A stretch of 33,529 nucleotides of DNA, taken from the NCBI GenBank assembly GCA_949286705.1, contig CASEDF010000019.1, positions 1 through 33,529 of the forward strand. Direction: 5' to 3'. This DNA is from an uncultured bacterium (GTDB lineage: Bacteria; Cyanobacteriota; Vampirovibrionia; Gastranaerophilales; Gastranaerophilaceae). Positions 8,763-15,484 of this stretch are shown here, piece after piece. Below the pieces are notes generated by a model. That model made no database searches and had not been told where the DNA came from. It saw nothing but the letters and a program-made list of their open reading frames with translations. Every line of letters begins with the position of its first letter. The first letter of the stretch is position 1. The translations under genes were made by a program, and so were the position numbers.

Positions 8763-9421
8763 AATCCGTATTGTTCTTTTGAATTAAGGTATTCACGGAC
8801 ACTGTTTAAGGACGCCTGAACTATACGCGTAACACGTGATGATGAAAGACCTACCTGTTTTGCAATATCTTTCACCTGCATATTTCTGTAAAATCTGTAT
8901 TCAACAACGGTTCTTTCTTTTGGCGGGAGTTTAGCGATTGCCTCTCTAATCATTCTGCCCATTTCGGTAATTTCTGCATTTTCATCAGGAAGCGCATGAG
9001 GATCTTTTACAAAGTCAAACGGAGAATCGTTATCACTTGCGGCGGCAGCAAGACCGTCAATAGAGAGAATTGTTTCATAGACAGCTTCACGGACTTTAGC
9101 CTGCTGCATATCCATGCCTTCTACTGCTTCATCCTCATCGTATTCTCCTTCTGCTTTATGTTTCATTGCGTACCATTTGTAGCGAATTCGGAGTTCGTTT
9201 CGGATTGCCCAGCGGACAGCCGTTGCAATGTATGCAGCATTATATTTTTCTAATTGTTCGGGAGTTTTGTTTTTGATTAAGACCTGAACGGCAATAATAC
9301 CAATAGAAAGCAGTTCTTCGTATTCCACCATGTGCGACGGAATTCTGCGGTGTTCCACCCTCGCAACTTTTTGTACGATATCTATATATTCTTGTAATTT
9401 ATTTTTATCTTGCATAACCAT
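8759..9421 (-). CDS. sigma-70 family RNA polymerase sigma factor (FliA/SigB-like)
   Basis: This alternative sigma factor of 220 residues has region 2 at about 28-85 (EYEELLSIGIIAVQVLI, then YIATAVRWAIRNELR, which contacts the -10 element). A linker carries an acidic insert. Region 4 lies at about 160-215: LPPKERTVVEYRF, then the helix-turn-helix VKDIAKQVGLSSSRVTRIVQ. Region 1 and the long non-conserved region of primary sigma factors are absent. It follows flhB by 44 bases in the deoC-flhB-sigma unit, so a role in flagellar or export-gene transcription is a fair inference. FliA-type anti-sigma binding cannot be judged. An alternative ATG is two codons in (9415). No anti-sigma gene is adjacent. 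Confidence 0.88.
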   Translation of the reverse strand: MVMQDKNKLQEYIDIVQKVARVEHRRIPSHMVEYEELLSIGIIAVQVLIKNKTPEQLEKYNAAYIATAVRWAIRNELRIRYKWYAMKHKAEGEYDEDEAVEGMDMQQAKVREAVYETILSIDGLAAAASDNDSPFDFVKDPHALPDENAEITEMGRMIREAIAKLPPKERTVVEYRFYRNMQVKDIAKQVGLSSSRVTRIVQASLNSVREYLNSKEQYGF

Positions 9422-9465
9422 GATTACAGAATTATATTATTACAGTTTAAATTTATTGAACCCAT

Positions 9466-10527
9466 TTATTTGGTGGATTTTTTCATATTATAAACAAAAA
9501 GCAGAATTTCGGCAATTGCTTTGTACAATTCCGGCGGAATCATATGGTTAAGTTCAACCATTTTGAATAATGCGCGCGCAACGGGTGCGTTTTCAATGAC
9601 AGGAACATTATGTTCTTTTGCTATATCAATAATTTTTTTTGCAATAAGCTCTGTTCCTTTTGCAATAAGCATAGGTGAATCCATTTCATCTGCTACGTAT
9701 TTAAGCGCACATGCAATATGGGTCGGGTTTGTTACGACAAAATCCGCTTCGGGAACAGCGTCCATCATGCCCTGCTGAAGCATTTGCATACGTCTTTGTC
9801 TTAAGGCTGCTTTTACATTCGGGTCGCCTTCGGTGTTTTTATATTCGTCTTTAATTTCTTTAAACGACATTTTTTGGTCTTTTAAAAATTTCCATTTTGT
9901 AACACCGTAATCCGCAGCAGATATTACCAGAAACGCAATGCAGGCTTTGAAAATAAATTCCGTGATTAATTTGCCGAATTCAATCATAACAGCAAAATTG
10001 TTATCTATTGCCGCGAGCATTAAAATGTTTTCAATGTGCGACATATATACGCTCCAGCCGATATAGCCTAAAATTACAACTTTTAGAATATTTTTTAAAA
10101 GTTCAAATAAAGTTTTAATAGACATAAGGTTTTTGAAATATTTTGTCGGGTTTAACTTATCGAGTTTAGGAACCAGGGGTGCCGTTGCAACCAGCGGTCC
10201 AACCTGAATAAAATCCGCCATAATCGCCACAAACCATGCTAAAAATAAAATAGGACCGATAATTAATACAGCTGTTTTCAAAGTGATTGTAAGAATATAC
10301 ATATATCCGACATCAGACAGATGACCGTTTGGTATTTGTTCGTATAACAGCGTGAATAATTGTACAATTTGATTCCATATAAAAGGAGCCAGCCCGACAA
10401 TTGCAGAGAAAAGAATTAACAATGATATGGCGGTTGAAAAATCTTTAGATTTTACGACCTGCCCTTCTTTTCTTGCCTGCTCCAATTTTCGTGGCGTGGC
10501 ATCAAACTGTTTATCTTCATCAGCCAT
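9466..10527 (-). CDS. flhB: flagellar/type III export switch protein FlhB
   Basis: FlhB sits in the flagellar export gate and switches substrate class after self-cleavage. Seen: a cytoplasmic N-terminus with the family signature DATPRKLEQARKEGQVVKSK (about 9-28), four hydrophobic segments (about 32-52, 78-106, 145-165, 180-205), the linker KDEYKNTEGDP, and the autocleavage motif NPTH at residues 267-270, followed by the compact C-terminal domain (IAKGTELIAKKIIDIA...ENAPVARALF). Length is 353 residues, typical for FlhB. It starts two bases after the deoC stop, implying translational coupling, and a sigma factor follows. No other flagellar gene is in the window, so a non-flagellar type III role (YscU-like) cannot be excluded. 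FlhB is the better match in gene context. Confidence 0.93.
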   Translation of the reverse strand: MADEDKQFDATPRKLEQARKEGQVVKSKDFSTAISLLILFSAIVGLAPFIWNQIVQLFTLLYEQIPNGHLSDVGYMYILTITLKTAVLIIGPILFLAWFVAIMADFIQVGPLVATAPLVPKLDKLNPTKYFKNLMSIKTLFELLKNILKVVILGYIGWSVYMSHIENILMLAAIDNNFAVMIEFGKLITEFIFKACIAFLVISAADYGVTKWKFLKDQKMSFKEIKDEYKNTEGDPNVKAALRQRRMQMLQQGMMDAVPEADFVVTNPTHIACALKYVADEMDSPMLIAKGTELIAKKIIDIAKEHNVPVIENAPVARALFKMVELNHMIPPELYKAIAEILLFVYNMKKSTK

Positions 10528-10529
10528 AG

Positions 10530-11174
10530 TTATCCGTTAATTATTTTTACACCAGAACTTGTGCCGAGTCTTTGGGCGCCTGCTTTAATTAATTTTTCGG
10601 CAGTTTCTCTGTCGCGGATTCCGCCGGAGGCTTTTACCTTTAAGCCGAAGGGTGACACTGTGTCATACATAAGCTTAACGTCTTCTTCTTTTGCACCGAC
10701 GCCGTTTTTTACAAAACCCGTTGAGGTTTTTACAATATCGGCTCTGGCTTCTATACATAATTCACAGGCTTTTTTGATTTCTTCTTTGGTTAACAAATCC
10801 GTTTCAAGAATTACTTTCAAAATATGTGAGCCTGCAGCTTCTTTTATCTTTTTAATTTCATTTACGATAAAGTCATATTTTTTATCTTTAAGCCATGTAA
10901 CATTTATTACCATGTCTATTTCGTCAGCGCCGTCTTCTATAGCGCATTTGGTTTCGTAAACTTTCACGTCGGTTTTATTTGCACCGAGAGGAAATCCCAC
11001 AACCGTTACGATTTTTACGTCAGTATTTTTTAAATATTCTTTTGCCGGTTTTACGTAACACGGATTTATGCAGACCCCTAAAAAATTGTATTTTTTAGCT
11101 TCTTCAAATAAATTGATAAAATCCTGTTCTGTTGCATCCTGCTTTAAAAGAGTATGCTCTATATATTTTTCCAT
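10530..11174 (-). CDS. deoC: deoxyribose-phosphate aldolase
   Basis: DeoC cleaves 2-deoxyribose-5-phosphate to glyceraldehyde-3-phosphate and acetaldehyde in deoxynucleoside breakdown. Seen: the TIM-barrel landmarks IEHTLLK, VVGFPLGA, DEIDMVIN (Asp87 of the proton relay), VILETDLL, the Schiff-base lysine in VKTSTGF (Lys149), and KASGGIR (Lys181), then GTSSGVKI for phosphate binding. Length is 214 residues, standard for the bacterial class. The ATG has an excellent SD (AAGGAGAG, 4 bases upstream), and an extended -10 promoter lies at 11208-11216. It heads a deoC-flhB-sigma unit, an odd pairing of catabolism with motility. It is divergent from pilin locus 1. Confidence 0.96.
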   Translation of the reverse strand: MEKYIEHTLLKQDATEQDFINLFEEAKKYNFLGVCINPCYVKPAKEYLKNTDVKIVTVVGFPLGANKTDVKVYETKCAIEDGADEIDMVINVTWLKDKKYDFIVNEIKKIKEAAGSHILKVILETDLLTKEEIKKACELCIEARADIVKTSTGFVKNGVGAKEEDVKLMYDTVSPFGLKVKASGGIRDRETAEKLIKAGAQRLGTSSGVKIING

Positions 11175-11207
11175 AATCTCTCCTTAAAAAACCTTATCCG
11201 TAATATA

Positions 11208-11216
11208 ATTATATCA
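11208..11216 (-). promoter_or_regulatory. deoC extended -10 promoter
   Basis: Read on the minus strand this is TGATATAAT, a consensus extended -10, about 34 bases before the deoC ATG. No good -35 is visible, as is common with extended -10 promoters. It lies back to back with the pilin locus 1 promoter. Confidence 0.55.
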
Positions 11217-11240
11217 TGGAGTTTTCAAAATAAAAAAAGA

Positions 11241-11269
11241 TTGTCAAATTGTTAATTATATATTATAAT
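11241..11269 (+). promoter_or_regulatory. promoter of pilin locus 1
   Basis: The -35 TTGTCA (11241-11246) and -10 TATAAT (11264-11269) are separated by 17 bases. Transcription should begin near 11276, just before the SD AAGGAGAG at 11278. This supports the ATG at 11291, upstream of the G tract, as the intended start. Confidence 0.75.
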
Positions 11270-11277
11270 TTACTAAA

Positions 11278-11338
11278 AAGGAGAGCTAAAATGGAAGATA
11301 TGACTAGTTTAAATCACGGGGGGGGGCGACTCTCCTAG
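11278..11338 (+). promoter_or_regulatory. poly-G translational switch, pilin locus 1 (9 G, off frame)
   Basis: SD AAGGAGAG (11278-11285), ATG 11291 and nine codons lead to a run of nine G (11318-11326). In the sequenced state the frame reads MEDMTSLNHGGGRLS and stops at TAG 11336-11338. One more G continues GGGATLLDRQDKGF... without a stop into the pilin ending at 12309 (339 residues). Two more G, or one fewer, stops at the TAG at 11340. CTCTCCT (11330-11336) is the exact complement of AGGAGAG in the SD, so the mRNA can form a 7-bp hairpin hiding the SD with the ATG and G tract in the loop. The switch reading is inference; the frames are seen. Confidence 0.8.
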
Positions 11339-11376
11339 ATAGACAGGACAAGGGTTTTGACGGTACTGTTTGGGAA

Positions 11377-11578
11377 AAGTTACTAAGATACTATGGCACT
11401 AAGGCACTAAGAAGTAACAGAAACGTAGGTGGTCATTACCGGACCGACAACAAAATTGACAAAGGAGCAAATACAAATTATAATTCCAATATGACAAATT
11501 ATAATTCAGAAAACAAAAACGCGAGCAAAGCTCACAGTAAACCCTTAGTGCCTTACTGCCTTAGTAACTTAGTATCTT
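11377..11578 (+). repeat. 35-base imperfect inverted repeat flanking the leader of pilin 1
   Basis: The left arm 11377-11411 and right arm 11544-11578 are inverted copies matching at 31 of 35 positions (core AAGGCACTAAG). The 132 bases between are leader sequence. Copies of the same arms flank the leaders of loci 2 and 4, and a left-arm copy lies at 32671. Translated in the pilin frame the right arm gives LVPYCLSNLVS, directly before the prepilin motif. Confidence 0.75.
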
Positions 11579-12309
11579 TTAAGAAGGCAGCGTTTACTCT
11601 TGCAGAGGTTCTGATAACCCTCGGGATAATCGGGATTGTTGCAGCGCTTACTATTCCGACATTGGTAAGTAATTATCAAAAAAGACAAACAGTCGTGAAA
11701 TTAAAGAAAGTGTTTGCAGATATAAATAATGCGGTAAAGTTGTCCGAAGTAGATAACGGTCCCGCTTACACATGGGAGTATCCCCAAAATGATACTTCAA
11801 GTGATGAAACATTATTTGCATTTATAAAAAAATATTATCTTCCGTATTATAAATCGGCAAAATTGTATGATGTATACAATTTTGATAAAAATTATCACGT
11901 GATGCAGATGAATAAGGACGAAAAATTACCTACAATAGCCAACTATTTGGTATTATCTGACGGGACTATACTGTCATTTTTTTCAAATTTACCGGCAGGA
12001 TATTTGTGGATATTTGCTGATATAAACGGAAAAAATCCTCCCAATATAGTTGGCAGAGATGTATTTGTTTTTACGGGTTACATAAGGACGGCAGCGCAAA
12101 GTCGTACTTATGGACGTTATAGTATACGTTTTTGGTCAAAAGATCTTGGCGATACCAATATTGTGACACGAGATGACCTGACAAATCCTTCATCTATGTA
12201 CGGGTGTAGTAAAGCTGCTGTTATGGATGATTTTTACGGCGCAGGATTTTATTGCGGAGCTTTGATACAGTATGACGGCTGGAAGATAGCAGACGATTAT
12301 CCCTGGTAA
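11491..12309 (+). CDS. type IV pilin-like protein 1 (prepilin N-terminus)
   Basis: This pilin/pseudopilin-like protein has a class III signal: SFKKAAFTLAEVLITLGIIG, with predicted prepilin-peptidase cleavage between Ala and Phe (Ala replaces the usual Gly at -1), Glu at +5 and a hydrophobic helix. The globular part has LSDGTILSF and DINGKNPPNIVGRDVF, a motif shared by the other pilins here. The open frame from the ATG at 11491 has no usable SD. The strong SD/ATG lies at 11291 in front of the nine-G tract, and a tenth G would join them, so this may be only the downstream part of a 339-residue precursor. It has its own promoter, divergent from deoC. The function could be type IV pilus, competence or type II-like secretion subunit; the window has no assembly genes. 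Confidence 0.85.
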   Translation: MTNYNSENKNASKAHSKPLVPYCLSNLVSFKKAAFTLAEVLITLGIIGIVAALTIPTLVSNYQKRQTVVKLKKVFADINNAVKLSEVDNGPAYTWEYPQNDTSSDETLFAFIKKYYLPYYKSAKLYDVYNFDKNYHVMQMNKDEKLPTIANYLVLSDGTILSFFSNLPAGYLWIFADINGKNPPNIVGRDVFVFTGYIRTAAQSRTYGRYSIRFWSKDLGDTNIVTRDDLTNPSSMYGCSKAAVMDDFYGAGFYCGALIQYDGWKIADDYPW

Positions 12310-12350
12310 GTCATTTATACGTGCAAAATTTTTATGTTAAAATTCAGAAT

Positions 12351-13979
12351 ATGATTTTAACATTAAAAACAAGAGCTGAAATTTTTGCGGGCGATGTTTT
12401 AGGCGGAATTAATTCCGCGATAATTGCTTTGCCTCAGGCTCTTGCATTTGGTGTTGCAACAGGGTTTGGAGCGGGAGCAGGGTTATGGGGTGCAATAATT
12501 TTGTGTTTTGTCGCGGGAATTCTTGGCACTAAAACACCTATGATATCCGGAATTACGGGTCCTGTTGCAATTGTTACCGCATCAATTATGCATTCAATGG
12601 GGCAGGATATTAATTCTGTTATTCTGATTATCGCAATGGCGGGAATTTTGCAGATTATTCTTTCAATGACACAGCTTTTAAATATTGTGAAGTATGTTCC
12701 ATATCCCGTAATATCGGGTTTTATGAACGGGGTCGGGGTAATTATTATAATATTGCAAATAAATCCTATCCTCGGGCATCCCACGCTGTCCAGCACTATT
12801 GAAAGTATTCAAAAATTGTTTGTGAATTTACAATCAGTAAATTTTGATGCTTTATTTTTGGGAATATTGACGCTTTTAATAGTATTTTTAATGCCGAAAC
12901 GTGTTAATAAATTTGTTCCGTCAACAGTAATTGCGCTTATAATCTGTACGTTTGTTTCAATAAAATTCGGTTTAGACGTGGAAAAAATCAACACAATTTC
13001 CGTGGAATTTCCAAAGTTTATTTTGCCGCATGCTAATTTTATTGAACTTGTGAATAATCTTCAGTATGCTGTAATTCTTGCAATAGTTTTGTCTGCGGAA
13101 AGTCTTTTGACAGGACTTGTGTGCGATTCTTTAACAAAATCAAAAAATAATCCGAAACATCTGATTGCGGCGCAGGGAATCGGTAATATCTGCTGTGCCA
13201 TGTCAGGGTGTGTGCCCGGGTCTGCCGCCACAATGCGTACGGTTGCAGCTTTAAAAGCCGGTGCAACTACAAAAATGGCTTCTGTTGTCAGTCCTGTTGT
13301 GCTTTTATTGCTGTTGTTTAAATTTTCGGGTTTTGTTGCGGAAATTCCGCTCGCTGTTCTTGCGGGGATTTTGATTAAAATAGGTTATGATATAATTGAT
13401 GTAAAACTTTTAAAAGTCTTAAAATACGCCTCAAAAGATGATTTGTATGTTTTGTGGACAGTGTTTTTCCTGACTGTTTTCTATAATCTTATTGTAGCTG
13501 TCGGCGCTGGAATTGTTCTGGCAGCGCTTTTATATGCCAAAAAGACGGCTGACAGCGCCAAATTGGTTCAAAAAACAGTTGTTGACAGCGATATTTTTGA
13601 GCTTGAAAAGAGTTTGGAACATGACTATCACCATAAAATCCGCGTTGTGCATATTGAAGGGCAGTTTTTCTTCGGTTCCGCAACTCATTTGATTGCTCAA
13701 TTTGACGAACTATTGGGTACAAAATATCTTATACTTAATTATGATGTGAATGATTTGCTGGATATATCGGCAATATTCGCGTTTGAAGATATTGTTATGC
13801 GTCTGAAAAGTCAGCATATTAAGATATTGCTTGTAATTCACGATAAAAAATTGTATGACCAGCTGGAAAAACATTCCATAATTAAAGAAATCGGCGAACA
13901 CCACATATTTTATTCAGAAATTGAGGCTATTGATTTTGCAAAAAATTCATTGAAGAAAATTATAAAAAGACATAAATAG
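12351..13979 (+). CDS. SulP-family anion transporter with STAS domain
   Basis: This SulP/SLC26 transporter moves anions such as sulfate or bicarbonate across the inner membrane. Seen: the SulP entrance motif DVLGGINSAIIALPQALAFG (about 15-34), roughly 10-12 hydrophobic segments to about residue 410, the conserved NPILGHPTL and SAESLLTGLVCDSLT, then GCVPGSAATMRTVAALKAGA (the family's substrate-site helix). A cytoplasmic STAS domain follows from about 435 (VVHIEGQFFFGSATHL...YLILNYDVNDLLDISAIFAF). It resembles BicA-type cyanobacterial bicarbonate transporters in layout, but the substrate cannot be read from sequence. I chose ATG 12351; a GTG at 12321 is the alternative, and neither has an SD. 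A TAAAAT at 12338-12343 could give a nearly leaderless message. It sits between two pilin loci, apparently unrelated to them. Confidence 0.92.
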   Translation: MILTLKTRAEIFAGDVLGGINSAIIALPQALAFGVATGFGAGAGLWGAIILCFVAGILGTKTPMISGITGPVAIVTASIMHSMGQDINSVILIIAMAGILQIILSMTQLLNIVKYVPYPVISGFMNGVGVIIIILQINPILGHPTLSSTIESIQKLFVNLQSVNFDALFLGILTLLIVFLMPKRVNKFVPSTVIALIICTFVSIKFGLDVEKINTISVEFPKFILPHANFIELVNNLQYAVILAIVLSAESLLTGLVCDSLTKSKNNPKHLIAAQGIGNICCAMSGCVPGSAATMRTVAALKAGATTKMASVVSPVVLLLLLFKFSGFVAEIPLAVLAGILIKIGYDIIDVKLLKVLKYASKDDLYVLWTVFFLTVFYNLIVAVGAGIVLAALLYAKKTADSAKLVQKTVVDSDIFELEKSLEHDYHHKIRVVHIEGQFFFGSATHLIAQFDELLGTKYLILNYDVNDLLDISAIFAFEDIVMRLKSQHIKILLVIHDKKLYDQLEKHSIIKEIGEHHIFYSEIEAIDFAKNSLKKIIKRHK

Positions 13980-14008
13980 TTGCAAAATTTGTTAAAATTT
14001 TGTATAAT
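13980..14008 (+). promoter_or_regulatory. promoter of pilin locus 2
   Basis: The -35 TTGCAA (13980-13985), a 17-base spacer and -10 TATAAT (14003-14008) place the start near 14015, five bases ahead of the SD at 14020. The promoter begins immediately after the SulP stop codon, so pilin locus 2 is its own transcription unit. Confidence 0.7.
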
Positions 14009-14019
14009 CAGTAAAAATG

Positions 14020-14074
14020 AAGGAGAGTGATTGATATGACTAGTTTCTATAACGGGGGGGGGCGACTCTCCTAG
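14020..14074 (+). promoter_or_regulatory. poly-G translational switch, pilin locus 2 (9 G, off frame)
   Basis: SD AAGGAGAG (14020-14027), ATG 14036 and six codons lead to nine G (14054-14062). As sequenced the frame reads MTSFYNGGGRLS and stops at TAG 14072-14074. One more G opens the long leader frame ending at 14619. ACTCTCCT (14065-14072) complements AGGAGAGT (14021-14028) over 8 bp, the longest SD-hiding hairpin of the four loci. The first bases after the tract are nearly identical to locus 1. Confidence 0.75.
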
Positions 14075-14619
14075 ATAGACAGGACAAGGGTTTTGGCGGT
14101 ATGTTTTGGGAAAAGTTACTAAGATACTGTGGCACTAAGGCAGTAAGAAGTAACAGAAAAGCAGGTCGGCATTACTATGCCGACAGAAAAATTAACAGTC
14201 GGATTAGTAAATCCGACCTACAGAATGTCATCCTGAAGTGCCTGAGGCAGGACACCATACTTGACATTGGTCACCCTATAAACGTCATCCCGCATTTATT
14301 GCGGGATCTCAATAAAAAAAGATCCCGGAACGAGTCCGGGATGACGGAAGTATCATGTCATTGCGAGGAGCGAAGCGACGTAGCAATCGCAACACCGTTT
14401 AAATTGAATGAGATTACGACGTCGTGTGTTATGCACACTCCTCGTAATGGCAAAAATGCAAGTCTGCATTACCAGACCGACAACAAAATTGACAAAGGAA
14501 CAAATACAAATTATAATTCTAATATGATGAATTATAAATCAGAGATCCTGCGGAAAAACCGGACATTTTTCACAAAATCGAAGATTTTGGAAAAAGTAGA
14601 GCTCATGATGAGATTCTGA
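14062..14619 (+). other. open leader frame of pilin locus 2, packed with repeats
   Basis: With a tenth G this frame runs 185 codons from the tract to a TGA at 14617-14619. It begins GATLLDRQDKGFGG like loci 1 and 4 and passes through several palindromic repeats without a stop. It does not reach the pilin in frame: the pilin frame is open only from 14538 and overlaps this one by about 80 bases, one frame away. A single-base insertion in that overlap would join them. I read it as a leader broken by a second frameshift, not as an independent gene; the ATG at 14101 inside it has no SD. Confidence 0.5.
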
Positions 14620-14739
14620 AACAAGTTCAGAATGACAAAAATTTTGGTTCGCTTTGCAAAGTTCAGGATGACAAAAAACCTCACGCCATTCAATCTAAAA
14701 AATTCTTAGTGCCTTACTGCCTTAGTAACTTAGTATCTT
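14113..14739 (+). repeat. inverted repeat arms flanking the leader of pilin 2
   Basis: The left arm 14113-14147 and right arm 14705-14739 match as inverted copies at 29 of 35 positions. The right arm is identical to the right arm of locus 1 (11544-11578), and the identity continues to the AAFTL codons. The 557 bases between the arms are mostly palindromic repeats. Confidence 0.7.
14165..14393 (+). repeat. cluster of palindromic repeats
   Basis: Consecutive hairpin-forming units lie inside the leader: GTCGGCAT-TACT-ATGCCGAC (14165-14184), GTCGGATT-AGTA-AATCCGAC (14198-14217), a GTCATCCTGA...CAGGAC unit (about 14228-14253), ATCCCGC-ATTTATT-GCGGGAT (14287-14307), ATCCCGGA-ACGAG-TCCGGGAT (14322-14342) and a TTGCGAGGAGCGAAGCGAC unit (14359-14393). 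These are dispersed-repeat types; related copies lie in loci 3 and 4 and at 30650 and 32714. Confidence 0.8.
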
Positions 14740-15458
14740 TTAAGAAGGCAGCGTTTACTCTGGCAGAAGTTCTGATAACCCTCGGCATAATCGGGATTGT
14801 TGCAGCGATGACAATACCGACGCTGGTTTCCGATATCACTAATAAAGGTTTTGTAGAAAAACTTAAAAAGAATTATGTGTTAATTCAAAATGTTACAAAA
14901 ATGGTTATAGCGGAAAACGGTGACCCTGCTTATTGGCAATGGTCTGAGTATAATAGCCCGAATTTTGATGCGAATGATAATATTGCAGAAATGTACAAAA
15001 AGCATTTAAAAGTTACGGATACTTGTCCGCCGTCTTCTGATTCGAGGTTGTCAGCAAAATGTGTATTGGATAAGGATGATTATTCATATCTCAACGGTAG
15101 TCATGATAATGTGGGAGATTATGGTGGGTCCGGATTTAAATTATTTTATTGTAACTATATATTTATGCTTTCTGATGGAACTACACTCGGACTGCGTTTT
15201 AATTCAGGACGCTGCGGGAAATTTTGGGGTACTCCCGATTTGACCTTTACTATTGACGTAAATGGTAAAGCCGGACCTAATACTATAGGTCGTGATATAT
15301 TTTATGTTTATATGAATAAGTCTGATCACGGACAGGTAAAACCATATACCAATGTGATTTTTCCGGGAACAATTGATAATACCAACACCTGTGATATTAA
15401 CAGTACAGGTCAAAGTTGTGCTTATAGAGTCTTGACCGAAGGTAAAATGAATTATTAA
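14709..15458 (+). CDS. type IV pilin-like protein 2, start unresolved (frameshifted leader)
   Basis: The class III signal SFKKAAFTLAEVLITLGIIG is intact, followed by a helix (IVAAMTIPTLV) and a globular domain with three or more Cys pairs, LSDGTTLGLRF, and the shared motif DVNGKAGPNTIGRDIF. The only start in frame ahead of the signal is GTG 14709, without an SD. Upstream the frame is open to 14538 but has no ATG. The SD/ATG/nine-G leader at 14036 is in a different frame and would still end at 14619 with a tenth G. So as sequenced this gene needs two corrections and may be silent or a donor cassette. It ends at a strong terminator shared with the convergent phosphohexomutase. Confidence 0.75.
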   Translation: MPYCLSNLVSFKKAAFTLAEVLITLGIIGIVAAMTIPTLVSDITNKGFVEKLKKNYVLIQNVTKMVIAENGDPAYWQWSEYNSPNFDANDNIAEMYKKHLKVTDTCPPSSDSRLSAKCVLDKDDYSYLNGSHDNVGDYGGSGFKLFYCNYIFMLSDGTTLGLRFNSGRCGKFWGTPDLTFTIDVNGKAGPNTIGRDIFYVYMNKSDHGQVKPYTNVIFPGTIDNTNTCDINSTGQSCAYRVLTEGKMNY

Positions 15459-15484
15459 AAAAGAGGCTTTTAATGCCTCTTTTT
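15458..15484 (+). terminator. bidirectional terminator between pilin 2 and the phosphohexomutase
   Basis: The arms AAAAAGAGGC (15458-15467) and GCCTCTTTTT (15475-15484) form a 10-bp stem around a 7-base loop, with A and T runs that serve both strands. It lies between two convergent stop codons. Confidence 0.85.

Noticed and set aside
12434-13904. Long antisense frames inside the SulP gene
   Set aside because: They are mirror images of hydrophobic codons in a gene with clear family motifs.
14165-14393. Repeated palindromes as a CRISPR array
   Set aside because: Units differ in sequence and length, are not regularly spaced by unique spacers, and there are no cas genes.
14538-14617. Canonical -1 slippery heptamer joining the leader and pilin 2
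   Set aside because: No X-XXY-YYZ heptamer is in register with the leader codons within the overlap; the A-rich runs there are not correctly phased.
14101-14619. A 172-codon open frame that could be taken as a separate protein
   Set aside because: It has no SD, consists mostly of palindromic repeats, and continues the leader of pilin locus 2 after the G tract.
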